Assembly: GCA_950295325.1 (NCBI GenBank)
Contig: OX485804.1
Location: 35,402,001 to 35,466,000, forward strand
Origin: Polytrichum commune
Taxonomy: Eukaryota > Streptophyta > Polytrichopsida > Polytrichales > Polytrichaceae
Reading direction: 5' to 3'
DNA length: 64,000 nt
The position numbers and the translations under genes are program-made. A model generated the notes under the pieces. That model did not search any database, had not been told where the DNA came from, and saw only the letters and a program-made list of their open reading frames with translations. Positions 33,985 to 47,400 of this stretch are shown here, piece by piece (within the stretch, counting starts at the first letter, position 1; every line of letters begins with the position of its first letter).

Positions 33985-35364
33985 ATGGAGGTGATCAAGA
34001 AAGTGTCGAATGTGGGGAATGCGAAAGCCCCCGGGGGTACCCGGGTGTCGATGTACCAGACAGCACCCGAGGTGGAAGTGTCCTTAGAAGATTTCGAGCA
34101 GTACGCTCTCGACCGGTTGAACGTGCTCAGGGCCATTGAGGAGTGGCGGTCTCGTGGTAAGCTACCAGAGCAGTTAGAGGATCCGGTGCTGGACTTGTGG
34201 AAGAAGCATATGCGGACGGGGAGTTCCGTAGGGGCCGAGCAGAAGGACTTGATCTCTCACTTTGTGCTGCGTTTGGTGCACTGCCGGACTGAGGAGCTTC
34301 GCCGGTGGTTCCTGGAGCAGGAGACTCTTCTCTTCAAGATCCGGTTCCGTAGCCAGAGCCCTGATTTGCAGAAAGCTTTTGTCGAGGAGCACAATTTTGC
34401 ATACAAAGCCATTAGCAAGGGCGAGTATGAGGCCGTAAGGGAGAAGCTCTCGCTCGTGATGCGATCCTACAACCAAAGTCTGAACACTTTAACTGACACT
34501 TCCTTCTACAAGGTACCCTTTGAGGAGGTTCTTGACCTGGTAGCAAGTCGAAGGGTTTATATCCACCAAGGGCAGGCATTCGCCCCGAGGGAGCAGCTTG
34601 TGACCATAGTTGCAAATCGGTTTCGGTCCATGTTATCCGAGTCCCTTGTGCTTACGCATCGGAACTGGACTGCCATGTTTGCTGCGCAAGAGGAGGATCG
34701 GCTTACCCCGATCATTGAGGCGCTAAGCAAGCGGTATTTGGCACCAGATTATGCGAAATCAGGTCCGAATTCAACTGTCAGCCTTGAAGATTTGGATGGC
34801 GTTGCAATGCGTTCTTTCCCTCTCTGCATGCGCCATCTTTACAATAAGCTGCGAGAAGATCACCATCTTCGCTATGGCGGTCGGCAGCAGCTCGGGCTTT
34901 TCTTGAAAGGAATTGGATTGAAGCTCGAAGATGCACTGGCATTCTGGCGAGGTGCTTTTGCTCCCAAGACTCCACCTGAGAAGTTTGACAAGGAGTATGC
35001 TTATAATGTGCGCCATAATTATGGTAAGGAGGGCAAGCGCACGGATTACACGCCTTATTCGTGCATGTATATAATTATGCAGAACCCTGGAGTGGGAGAT
35101 CACCACGGCTGTCCCTACCGCCATTTTAGTCCAGAAAATTTGCACGCTCTGCTCTCGGGTTTAAAAGTGAATGACAACGCTCTCAACGACGTCATGGACA
35201 AAGCTCGCAACCGCCACTATCAGCTTGCATGCTCAACCGCGTTTGAAGGTGTTCACGGCTGTCAAAGCGATGGCATTAATCATCCAAATCAGTACTTCGA
35301 CCAGAGCCAAAGAGCTCTTAAAGCAGAAATTCAGAAGGTAGAACCTATGGACACCGGGAGTTGA
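33985..35364 (+). CDS. PRIM2: DNA primase large subunit (PRIM2/PriL), intronless
   Basis: Encodes 459 aa, near the length I recall for the plant orthologue. With the catalytic small subunit and pol alpha it starts RNA-DNA primers in nuclear DNA replication. The start at 33,985 is preferred over an in-frame ATG at 33,934 because the protein then begins MEVI as in other plant PRIM2, and because an acceptor-like site lies just before it. N-terminal domain: VEVSLEDFEQYALDRL, DLISHFVLRLVHCRTEEL, FYKVPFEEV. C-terminal iron-sulphur domain: RSFPLCMRHLYNKLREDHHL, LGLFLKGIGLKLEDALAFWR, DKEYAYNVRHNYGKEGKR, GDHHGCPYRHFS and NRHYQLAC. Four cysteines at 281, 360, 376 and 416 have the spacing of the 4Fe-4S ligands (human 287, 367, 384, 424). 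The frame is uninterrupted. A single coding exon is odd next to its intron-rich neighbours: retrocopy or old intron loss. Confidence 0.93.
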   Translation: MEVIKKVSNVGNAKAPGGTRVSMYQTAPEVEVSLEDFEQYALDRLNVLRAIEEWRSRGKLPEQLEDPVLDLWKKHMRTGSSVGAEQKDLISHFVLRLVHCRTEELRRWFLEQETLLFKIRFRSQSPDLQKAFVEEHNFAYKAISKGEYEAVREKLSLVMRSYNQSLNTLTDTSFYKVPFEEVLDLVASRRVYIHQGQAFAPREQLVTIVANRFRSMLSESLVLTHRNWTAMFAAQEEDRLTPIIEALSKRYLAPDYAKSGPNSTVSLEDLDGVAMRSFPLCMRHLYNKLREDHHLRYGGRQQLGLFLKGIGLKLEDALAFWRGAFAPKTPPEKFDKEYAYNVRHNYGKEGKRTDYTPYSCMYIIMQNPGVGDHHGCPYRHFSPENLHALLSGLKVNDNALNDVMDKARNRHYQLACSTAFEGVHGCQSDGINHPNQYFDQSQRALKAEIQKVEPMDTGS

Positions 35365-37999
35365 TTCATTTCTGATTGCGTCTCCAGATGACTGTCTCCT
35401 CGTATCCATGTAGATGGATCGATCAAGAATTCCCTACGAATTTCCTCTACTTCAAAGCGAGTTAAAAGCAACGGATGACTTCCTCATAAAAGCAGAGGTC
35501 GTATGGCATGAAATCATCTTTGGAGGTCTGTTGCCAATTAGTGGCTACTACTCATGCCATCAAGGAGATCTCCGAAGGGCAACCGATCACCAACATGGTG
35601 CATAGGTACATGTGTGCTATTTTGAATGCCTAGATTCCTTTAGGGCCGCAAGTTGCTGATGGCTAGTGCCCAATGGCCTTTGTTCAGTAACAGCAGGAGT
35701 AGATCACCAGTTTAAGGAAATATCAATACTCGAAGGAGGCAAATGAGTCTTAGTTGATTACTTTTGTGTAGCCGTGCCGAAATATGTGGGCCTTGGTCCT
35801 TCGGCCTTGTTCCACTTGGGGTCAATAGTTTGGGAGCCCTATAGTTATCTAGACACTATATAGCAAAAACCAATGAGAGCAAGGGCAATAGGTGAAAATG
35901 GGAACCTAGGGACGAGGCTAAGAGAATTGGGGTAGGGCTCTTGGCTCATGTGTATATTCCCTGGATGATTGTGACCGTCAAAACTAAATTGAAGGGTGCA
36001 TTGAGCAATCAAGGTTGTCAAGGTTGCATTTTTTGTGTTAACATTCTTGTTCTTAGTTCATCTGCATGTTGCCTACTCTGATGTTTCAACACCTATCGTA
36101 TGCCTGTGAGTGTCCTGGATGGAGGTCATTCACTGTCATTGTCCAAGTCTTTGGAAGCCTTCGAATGTTTGGAATTCCAAATCTGGTGCAGGGCAGAAAT
36201 CGGTGTAAGAATCCAGTAGCCATCAACTTCAAGCGGATGCTGCATTCAGTTCACTGAAGTAAGATAGTTGGTATGCAATGACAAGTGAACTGCATACCAA
36301 GCTATCTTGGTTGAGTGAACTGAATCATTTACGCTGCAATGACAGTTGAATCTTTCATATTTATTACTTCAGTGAACTGATTCACTTACACTGTGATGAC
36401 AGTTGAATCTTTTTTTGTTTTTTTGTTTTGTTTTCTATGCATTTGATTTCAAATGTGCTGATATGCATGCCAGCGTTAAGGATTATATCAACCCTTGATG
36501 GCCTAATTTCGCAAAATTGGGGAGTCCAATTTCATAGCAATCGCAGCTATTGAAATTGTCTGTTATCTCCAAAAGCTTGACTATAAAATATCATAATTGG
36601 TTATCCTCTACTTATATTTCATGAAGTGTTGAAATCTCAAGAGACATTTGGATAGTTTGATCAACTCAAGATCTTATTGTACTTGTAGCTTTTGAGCAAT
36701 GTATAGTATGTGTAATTGAAAGGAAGCTTATCACATCTCTCATCAAAATAATGATTTTGGGATCATAATGAGATTATCAGATTAATTATTTTGATGAGAT
36801 ATGTGATAATGAGATTTGTGATTATGATCCCAAAGTTTAAGTTTTTTACTCCTAATTTCATTATGAGAGCATTAAAAGATTCTTCTTGTATTCCTAACCA
36901 CATTCTCATGATGAGATATGGGACACTTTAATAAGCTCCAGAGATAATAACTAGGTATTCCTTGTACATCATAGACTCTAGATAGCTTGAAAGTTGCCTT
37001 CACATTATTTGGGCCATGAAACTTAATGGTTGGCCCCTCTGGAAATGTGCCCTCCTCGTCTCTTGTGACAATTTTTTTTGCCGTTGGCCCTAGCTTTTTT
37101 TAAATTTTCTTTAAATAATTTAAATTGGGGAGGGAGAGGGAGGGGGGCTCCCTATACAACAAACAACCCTTGTAACCTTCATAATCTTCTGCGGTTACGT
37201 GAGCCTATGCGGAACCTGTTGTGCATGGTCATAGCTGCTGGTAGGGTTACAAGATACCAAGTCTTCCAGCATCACGTTACGTAATCCCATAGTGACACTT
37301 GGTTATGTGGTCGCCAATAGTCACATGGAACCCCATGGTTACAGACGCACCATGGTTATGCGGTGCAAGGTTGCATCCTCCGTAGTTTTGTCATGTTAAG
37401 GGTTAAGGTCTGAACACGGTTATGGGCATTCAATTTTATAATGTCGTTGAATTTTTTTATGTTCCGCCCAATTGTAACACAATGCAAGGGTAATGAAGGT
37501 CATCGGTTACAATTGGTAACGTTGTTGCATAGAGTTACTTAAACATAAATGGTTATAACATTCTATGGTTACGTGATCTAGGGTTACAATTACGGGCTTG
37601 TAATAGTACAATCTCATGGTTTCCACTCTTGAAACCCACTTTGAGTGTAGTATTCAACGATAAATATAATATAATACAATATAATGATGATGTTTGTCCA
37701 TGTACATGACCTATTTGAATTATGCACATGAAAACCTAAAGTATAAAATGAAATTTGGTAAAGAAAATAATGGCATAAGAGATCATGCGCAATTTCAAAA
37801 CATATAGCCATTAGAAATCATCGGGCATAGTACATGACATGGATAATGGGTACATGCCCACTTCCCATTCCTAGGGGATTGCAATTTTGAACAATGAGCA
37901 TATAACTGTACTATGTAGTTTGGCATATGACATAATGTCGGCATATGACAAGAACTCCTATGGCATGAGGAGGCAAGTTGAATTTGATCTCAATGAACC
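35365..37999. other. 3' flank and intergenic DNA, no gene seen
   Basis: The first few hundred bases are presumably PRIM2 3' UTR. At about 36,250-36,410 a TGCAATGACAGTTGAATC-like motif repeats in a short imperfect tandem. An inverted repeat lies at 36,732-36,805: CACATCTCTCATCAAAATAAT against ATTATTTTGATGAGATATGTG. AT-rich microsatellite-like DNA occurs at 37,660-37,690. Nothing coding recognised. Confidence 0.6.
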
Positions 38000-40430
38000 A
38001 AATGAAAAATGAATAAATGGTGGTTGTGGTTCGAATGGAGTAACTCCAAAGAATTCATTGGGAAGCTAAGAAAGATGGGCCTCTCCCAAAGCACATTCGC
38101 GAGGTGTTGGCGAGGTACAAGGATGTATTCACCAATGAGTTGTCCCAAGAGTTATTGCCAAGAAAAGAAGTAGGTCACAAAATCAAGGTGATACCGGGAT
38201 CTGACCACCATTCAAGACATTGTATCGATTGAACTAAATGAAATTGTTAAAATTGAAGAAACATCTTAATGACTTACTATCTAGAGGCTACATCAGGCCA
38301 ATCAAATCACCTTATAGAGCCCTACTGCTCTTTGTGGACAAGAAGGATGACAAGTTACGTATGTGTATCGATTACAAGGCTTTGAATAAGGTGACCATAA
38401 GAAACAACTAGCCAATATTTCTGATTGATGATCTCCATAACCGGTTGATGGGGGCCAAGTATTTCAGTCATAAAGATTTAAAGTCGGGGTATTACCAAAT
38501 TCGAATCGTGGATAAAGATGTGGAGAAGACAGCGTGCCGCATAAGGTATAAATCTTATGAGTTCTTGATAATGCCCTTTAGGTTGTGCAATGCACCCTCG
38601 ACATTCACAACCCTTATAAACATCATCTTTCAAGAGGAAATTGATGACTTTGTGATAGTCTACATCTACGATATCTTAGTATACTCCAAGACGGCGGAGG
38701 AGCACGCACGGCACCTTGAGGTAGTGTTTCGAAGATAACAAGTTGTATGCAATGGAGAGAAGAGTAACTTCACTCAACAAAATATTGAGGTCTTGGGCCA
38801 TGTGGTGATAAGGGATGGAATTAAATTGGATATACCAAATAACAAGGCAATCCAAAAAAGGAAGCGACCCTCAACCTAGAAAGGGCTTAGGTCATTCCTT
38901 GGCGTAGCTAATTACTAGCACCACTTCATTCAACATTTCTCTAAGGTTGCTAGGCCCTTGTCTAATGGGATGAGCCTTGTCACCAAATCTTTGGGGAGTT
39001 TAAGAGTAAGTTGTCTTCGTTGCATGTGCTTAAGTTCTCGGAGTTTGACAAGCCTTTTGAGATGCATACGGATGCAAATGACTTTTCCATTGGTAGAGTG
39101 TTGATGCAAGATGGACATCCCATTGCGTATGAGGGTAAGAAGTTGGATAGATGTCAAAGGAGATGACCAACTCATGAGAAGAATTTTTTTGCCGTAGTAC
39201 ATTACTTGAAGACATGACAACACTATTTGGGGTTGTACGAAACCAAGGTGTACACATATAATATGTCCTTAAATTATTTTGGGACACAAGTGCAAGTGAG
39301 CGCCAAATAATTGAGGTGACACGACATTTTGGCACTTATGAATGTAGATTTGATCTACAAACCGGGGCGTGAGAATGTGGTGTTGGACACACTAAGTAGA
39401 CAAGAAGAGTTCCAAGCAATAAGCACAACTGAAGCCCTGTGGCTAATGTACAAAGATGAAGGAAACCTGCAACACAAGATAAGGGAGGGGTACAACAACG
39501 ACCTCGAAATACAAAGGCTACTACGTGAGCTTCACAAGGGCAAGGCGCTCAAGGAATTCAAATTGTGAATGGATTACTCAGTTTTTCATCAGAGTTGGGT
39601 GTATATGCCACAAGGCAAATAGAGCCTATTCATTTTGAAGGAAGAACATAATAGTTCTATTGTCGGCCATATAGAGGAGAAAAACCAGCATAGCGGTAGT
39701 GTCAAGGAGGTACTATTACCTGTGCATGAAAGAAGAGATATCCCATTTTGTGAAGACTTGTATGAAGTGCCAAATGAACCGAGCCTCTTACCAAAAGCAA
39801 GCTGGCCTCTTGCAACTGTTGCTTATCCCGCTAGGGCCATGACATAGTATATTAATGGACTTCATCATGAGATTGCCAGAGTCACAAGGGTACAATGTCA
39901 TCTTCATGATGGTAGATTGGTTTAGCAAGTTGGTACATATGGTGCCTAATGTGGGGACTGCAACTGCGTTGGAGACCGCAAAGCACTTGTCAATGTATGG
40001 TGGAGGCACTATGGGTTGCCAAGAGTAATTGTGTCAAATCGAGATCTAAAGTTTATAAGTGCATTTTGGAGGCATTTCTTTAGGATAGTTGGAACAAAAC
40101 TAACATTTAGCACAACCTTCCATCCCCAAACAGATGGGCAAACAGAGCGTGTGAATGGAGTCTTGAACCCATACTCGAGGAAACGTTTGTGAGTGCAAAC
40201 CAACGAGATTGGGCATATTATGTGGGTCTGGCGGAGTTTAGTTACAATGCGTCTCAACGGCCAAGCAGCTGCCTTTCAAGGTGGCTTATAAAGTGGATCC
40301 ACTCCAACCTGCTAACCTAGCTCTTGAAGTGACACATTCAACACTACAGTTCAATCAAGATGGTGAGGACTTGGAGAAGGGCAAGTTGTTGGAGAAAGCC
40401 CAAAAGCGCTACGATTGTACATTGATTATG
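38000..40430 (+). pseudogene. Ty3/gypsy retrotransposon polyprotein remnant
   Basis: Pieces of a pol polyprotein in the usual order. Reverse transcriptase (38,240-38,740): [32 protein letters not shown], then FSHKDLKSGYYQIRI and a degraded active-site region. RNase H (39,030-39,420): FEMHTDAND, AYEGKKL and YKPGRENVVLDTLSR. Integrase (39,850-40,260): MDFIMRLPESQGYN, FMMVDWFSKLVHM, then a degraded NFSTSFHPQTDGQTERVN-like region. Many stops and frame changes interrupt it. The reverse transcriptase core reads YIYDI where YVDDI is expected, replacing a catalytic Asp. RT, RNase H, integrase order identifies Ty3/gypsy. LTRs were not recognised in the flanks. Confidence 0.85.
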
Positions 40431-40849
40431 TAAATAATGTAGAAAAATGAATAATGCGGCTTGCTTTGGGCAACCCTATAGTGTGGCCCACAACACAAAC
40501 CAACCTACTATAATATAGTGTGCAACTCTAGTTACACTTGCTATGTCCTTATGATATAACCACATATTTCCCTAGGTTCTAAGTCTATCAAACATATTTC
40601 AACCTCTAATCCAATAAAAATAATCTATTATACAACGAATGTCAAGGTCATGGTGGTGATGGCCACGGTAGTGGCGTTCCCACCATTTTGGCAAGGTAGA
40701 GGGACCACATTAAAATGATGTGTCATATGTATAGGTGGAAAGGGTTGGGATGGCATGGGCCCGTATTAGAATATCCTACAATGTGAACCTTTGATGGGTA
40801 AATAATATACAACCACAATTCTATCAAGAATTTTATTGTGGAAATAACC

Positions 40850-41212
40850 AATGTTGATCTGGTATAGGTGAATGCATGGTATCAATAATCAACATCAATA
40901 ATGGTATCAAAGAATCTACCCATGAATATCAAAATTGTATTACTAATTAAATATTGATGTTTGGAGGGTATGTCAAAGGTGAGAGAATCTATGTATACCC
41001 GAGTGATCATTTAGATCGATAGGTACCATTCTAATCTATATTGATACTAGGACAATTTTGCATATGTATGAAAGTTCTTGCATGGTATATACCCCAAAAG
41101 ATATCAAAACAAAATACCATCAAATACCCATACCCTAATGATATCAAAAAATGTGAAATCCTCATTTTAGCTACTCAAATGATATCAAAGAAGGATGATA
41201 CCAGGCCAACAC
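40850..41212. mobile_element. MITE family C (GATACC-rich), copy 1
   Basis: Ends ATGTTGATCTGGTATAGG and GATGATACCAGGCCAACACT are imperfect inverted repeats. The interior is full of GGTATC/GATACC and ATGATATCAAA motifs. Other copies lie at 48,099-48,756 and 61,830-62,192. Non-coding; target duplication unclear. Confidence 0.6.
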
Positions 41213-41469
41213 TCAAATGACCATAAGTTTTGTGAGAAAATTGTGAATGATACCATCAATCCACTTCACACTGGCATATGCAAGAAGGCAAACTCATGCA
41301 GGAAAAACTCGTGTAAAATAAACTCATGGGATTTTTCAGCTAAAGTGACCAAAAGGCAGCAGCCTACACCCTTTTCATTGAATTAATGACTTCTACATTG
41401 TGGAATATGAACCGTGTGCTCATCATGTGCACATGTGTGGAACATGAAATAATGTAACTTGAGAAAGGT

Positions 41470-44400
41470 TCACAAGACTACCATCTCCTGATTCAAAGAG
41501 TGGTAGTACTGCACCTCCCGCGAAACGAAATCCGCATCCAAAAAATGGGACACAAACGCCCATAATCTATACACATCCTCAAAGGTTGACACGAAGCCGA
41601 GAGACGCAGTCACGACCGGAATCTCCAATGGGCGATCGCGATCATGTTTGTTGGCATTTGAGGCGCGTGGCATTTGCAGGTCGTTGGTAGTGTTGCTTGT
41701 TGCCCTTTGTGCACTTTTAATATTGGTTGGCCATAAACCCTGCAATGAATAAATGAACAAAAAAATGAATGACGAGAAGATAAAGATAGTACATGGTGGA
41801 AAGATAGGTAAAGTAAGCAGGTCTTGAACAGACACTTTTCTCTCTGCACCCATGTCTTGTAGGATATGAAACACGCAATTAGTGTGAAATGATTAGCATA
41901 TTCAAATCATGCCTGTAGTCACTTTCTTCGTAATTTTCGAAGCTCGTATGAATATCCTACTAATTGCCAAAGTAAAGATTCTCTGAGTTATTAAAGGATC
42001 ATATAGATCCCCCCATTTATGTTGAGTATTTTAAGGTCAAACACCAAATCAGGCACATTTACCTTAAGCAGGTGCAAATTCATTTAAAGATACACAAACT
42101 GTATACTAAGGCTGAATTTCACTATCCATCATCATACGACAAATATAGTGTCTAGAGAAAAGAGAATGTAAGTGACAAGCATTTAATGTCAAGTCATTGT
42201 TGATAAGCACGCTTCAACAGCTACCAGTAATAATTTTCAGTGTTAACTCAACACTTGGCTACTAATTCATTCAGCATTGACACAAGTCATAATTTGAACC
42301 TTGTTATGTTTGAATGATAAAACACAAGGAGAGGTTAAAAATTGCAACCCTATGTTTGGTACACATTGATTTCAATGTGGTACCTTGATGTGTTTGACTC
42401 AATGTAAATCAGTGTTGATGATAAATATGCATTTATAGTTTTTGATACTCACAGGAAGGTCTTCAGAGCCTTCGGGATAAATCACGTTGCAAAGGGTGCC
42501 AAGTCCCAAAGAGATGTTATTACGATCTGCCAAACGTTGTACGAGCTCTGGCTTAACAGGCATTCCATTCCAATCAAAAACATTGAACGCCACAGATGCA
42601 CCCCTATCGAAGAGAACTTCCGGGCCATAAATGTGCACCAAATTCATCCCCGGTCTTTCATTTTGTCCGGGATGCTGTAACTTGAGAAGGGCATTGATAA
42701 GCCAGTTAATTAAATACCTGTTCATACAACCATACCCAACAAAGTGGTTAATTGAACAGTACAGCAGATTCAATTAAGGTAGATGGATCTTGAATGGTTG
42801 AAGCTTTCCAACTCGGCCACTTCTCCTAGAATATAGACACATGATTAGTATAAAATGGTTAGCAAATCCAAATCGATGCCACCACTTTCCTCATAATTTT
42901 TGGAGCTCATACAAATGTAATTCATAATCGAAGTTAAGATTCTCGTGTTCATTGAATGATAATATAGGTCCCCCCCAATTATGTTGACTGTTGGGCCTAG
43001 AAAGGTTATCATATTTTGATCACGTAATCCAATCTTTTCTGAACAGATGATGCCTTTTTGGTACCCATTCTTGGAGCCACACCTAACCACATACCACTCA
43101 CATACAGGTGTCCCATATGATAAAGAACCGAATTAGGCACATCTACCTTACACCTAGCTCACAACCTACATTGTAAATGTCCAAAAAGTTCTAAACCTTA
43201 GAGTCAAGAAAATGTAACATGACCTCATATGCTGACCTAAGCTGACCCAATCTGCTTACTTATCTTACTTGAACACCTATATTTCAGTGGCGTGAGGCTA
43301 GGTGTGGATCTAAGAACTGAAACCAAAAAGACACTGTTTACAAGAGATTGGACTATGTGCTCCAATTTTGTTGATTGTTGTAGGTTCAATAGTCAACCTA
43401 ATTGTGGGGACCTATATGATCATTTAAGTAGAAAGAGAACCTTCACTTTGATTAAAAATAAGATATTCATATGAGCTCTGAAATTTATGAGTAAAATGGC
43501 TATAGTAAAATAGTTGAATTAGCAAGCACATAGTTTACATTGATCAAAAGGGTCACCACGAATTGAGTTGAATGGATAAGATAGTTCCTCTATACCTCAG
43601 TCTAAGATTAGTTTTATTGAGACCCTGTGAGTCGGCATGGTCCAATCCATTGCAAACAACTGGTCCTTCTTCATCAAAAATGTCATCGTTGCTATCACCA
43701 TCGTTTCCATAGTCATCAACATCGTCACCATACACGGGAGATCCCTCGTCCGATATCTCATACTGATTTGCCCACTGGCTACTACCCTGTCACCCAAATT
43801 TTCAACCGTTAGCCTTTGTGACCAAAACTCCAAAAAAAACTATGATTTCAAGCCAAGCACCGTTTTCAATGAGTAGACTCTTTAGATTGACTTCAACAAT
43901 TGGCAATCACATAGCAACCCATCAATGTACTGTCCCTCACAATTGTGTGGCTAGGGAATGTGAATCAAGACAAGAGTGTTATCCTTTAATTCAATGGAAC
44001 TTTTTGTCAGGAATGCTTCCCCATATTTTTCCATTGGTTGTTTTTAATACAAAATCAATCACTTCTTTCCACCTGTGGTGCAATATTGGAGGTAGAGTTT
44101 GAATTTGAAAGAAGAGAAACCTCTTTTGGTCAGCGAGAGCCAAAATCAATTTAGCACCTCTTGATTGGATGCCAAAAAAATAAACTCTGCATGCAGCAAA
44201 AACTTACTGAACATGGAAAGTGTTGTATGCAAAACAACCAACTCCTAACCAGCAGTCCCATTGAGTTAAAGAAATACTATTAGTTTTGAACCTTGAACCA
44301 TGGTTACAAAACGAGTGAAAATTTTGCCTTAAAGAAGGCAGATATAATAGGACAGTCAAGCTGGCATCATTTACCTCTTCAGAGCTCCAGTACTGTAACC

Positions 44401-47400
44401 GCCTACCATTTGCACCACTTACACCCAAATGATGATTTTCTTCTCCAGAAATTTCTACTCGAGCAAAGGGTGGAGATGTTTGCCCTTCTTGCCAAGAAAA
44501 AGAGTTTTCCACTTCCCTCCCCTCCCTTAGAGCATGATCTCGGTCATCTTTAAACATTATGTTGGACTCTAACTTATCAGCTTCCGATCGTATTTTGACC
44601 TCTTCCTCAAGTTGCAACTTTCCGTTCCGAGGAGAAGTTGCATCTTGGGCATTATAAACCCCTCCAAATTCTTGATCACTTCCATTTCCAAACTCGTCCA
44701 TTGTCTCTGAGGGGCTATGAAAAAGTGGACTTCCTACAGCATGCAATCCATTGCCAGCTGCAAATGAAAGAATTCACCAGCAATTGTGTCAGGGGTGCAA
44801 ATAATAAGCACTATTCATGCATACAGAACACAGACACCAAACTATGTATCAATACAGACTACGACCTTCACACTGCCCAGCTAGTGCAAATGATAAATCT
44901 CGTAAATAGTGGAGAACTTTGTATCGTTAGAAATTGTAGGCGGTAATTGCCTCATCCAGTCAGCAATTGCAATGAATCACAAAGATTGTTGTTTCAAGTT
45001 TTAGAATCGGAGTTCCGTGAGATGGAAAAGTTTTAAGTCAAGTTCAAAGTGAAGATTCTCTTTCTCTTCCAGTGATGACATGGCCCCCCCAATTGTGTTG
45101 TCTCCCTCACTGTTGAACCTAGAATGGTGTCTACATCCATAGTCTTTACATGGTTTAATATCCTACTCATGAGAGGCTCATTTCAAGTTTTCAGGGTTCT
45201 CTAATCAGGTGTGGGTTTAGGGTTCAGGGTTTACATTACGAACTTCTGGAGGTAAAATTGTCATGTAGGAACAATAATTTGTTGGAATAACATTATACAT
45301 TCTAGATGAATGTTATAATTGCATTATTCCTATTTCCTTCTAAAATGTGTCGCCTGATGGTACTACGAAGCAAATTGTTATATATGAATAGTACATCAAT
45401 TATAGGTTAATTGCATTACACACCAATAAGTATAATATTTATGTAATAATTACACAATCCACCACTCTCTGGAGATTTGTGATGCGGGCTTCAATGCTCT
45501 TACCATTGTCAGTGTCTATAGCTTCTTGCAAACTCATCCGTTTTTGGTGAGGCGAAAAAGTATCCTCACCATCGTCATCATCTTCTTCCTCCTGTATTCT
45601 ACCCAAAGCATACCCATCAATTCCCCTCAAAGAAGGGGTTTCATCTTGAGTCCACAAATCATTTTCTCTTTCAGACCCATCCTCCATTTCCACTGGTGAC
45701 TGATTTCCAACTTCTGTCAAGGCAGCCGTGATTTGAGTATTTGATTTTTGACCTCGTCGGGTTAATGGAAAAATTGGCCCACTGTCTTCCTCTTCCTCAA
45801 TTTCACCTCTCCCAACTCCATTTTTGACCCCCTCGGAACCGTCTGCTTTACCTGCCACCAGGAAAAAACCAAAAACCAAAACATCAAAAATCAGAAAATC
45901 AAAAATTAGAAAATCAATTCACTTGTCTGTCCTTCTGGCACGTTGAACTTGAAGCATTCAAAATGGGGCCCTATTGTGGCCACTTCCAACTTCACAGGCT
46001 ATTTCAGTCGTTGGATCAGCTTGAGAATTGTCTCATCCAGTTAGCATTTCAGCTTGTCATTTCAAGTTTCACAACCAGAGTTCACGAGATGCAAAACCTA
46101 TTCAAAAGTCGAGGTCAAAGTGAAGATTCTCTTCCTCTTTTTAAGTGACCACATAGGCCCTCCCAATTGTGATGATCACTATCGAATCTAGAAAGGTGTC
46201 TGTATTTTGAGCACATAGTCCAATCTCATTGTAATGCATGATGTCTTTGTAATGTCCATTTTCAACTACAAGCCTTGTCATGTACCCCACTCAAATATAG
46301 GCGTCTGATAAAAAATGAGTGACCACATAAGGCCTGCATTACCTTAAGGTAGAAAACTCTTACTCGGTTACTTTTCTTATTCGGACACCTATATTTAAGT
46401 GGCATCTGGTGTGGTGCGACTCCAACAATAAATATCAAAAATACATGTATTTGAAAGAGATTGGAATGCATGCTCAAAATGTGATAACCAGTCTAAGCTC
46501 AATAGTCAACATAATTGAAGGAACCTATATGACCATTTAATGAGCAGAAGAATCTTCACTTCAATAATAAATAAGTTATTCATACCAGCTCCGAGAATAA
46601 CAAGGAAAGTGACTACATCCTCGATTTGGATTACCTAATCATCTCCTACTAATCACGTGTTTCATATCCTAGGAAAAGTGGGCTAGTCAGAAAAAGTAAC
46701 CATTTAAGACCCATCTACCTTATACGCTAAAATACCAAAAAGAAAAGCATGGAAGCGGATTCATAACACATGGTCCAAGGTGGAGGAACTAACTAACCTC
46801 TTGATGATACAACAGGGAACCTGTCGCCTTGATGATGATTCACTAAGTCTTCAAAATCAGCTTCCTGACCTCCTTCACAGGCAGTAGTAGTCTCTAAAAT
46901 TTCTGACCTGGAAATGCTTTCTTTGATGTGGGGCCCATCTAATAACTCGTCGTCAAACTCAGATGGAACAGACGTCCGTCCTGAACCATCATCAAATCCA
47001 ACAATGTTCATTTCTTTACCGGACGCAGTAATTCTGTCTAATATGGCATGCTCCTTCAAGTTGTCCAGAAAACTTTGCTTCAGGGGACCTGAGAAAGAGC
47101 TTACAGGTTCAACATAATAATCCGCGGCATCTACATATAAATCGTCCGTCTCTTCTGATAATAATTCCGGGGCATCCAATGATGATACACGCTCTTGTTG
47201 TTTTGCAGGCGAATTCAAAGGTCCAGTTGGGATTATTCGGACCATGCCCACGCCCCGGGCCCGCGAGGAATTATGAAGATTTTGAATGACCGAGTTTTTG
47301 ATAAACAAACACCCAAAGCCTGTTGGATCCGTCCCAAACACCTGGGGGAAAAAATATGAAGGTCAAGAGAAAAAAAATTGATTGGCATCATTTGTTCAGA

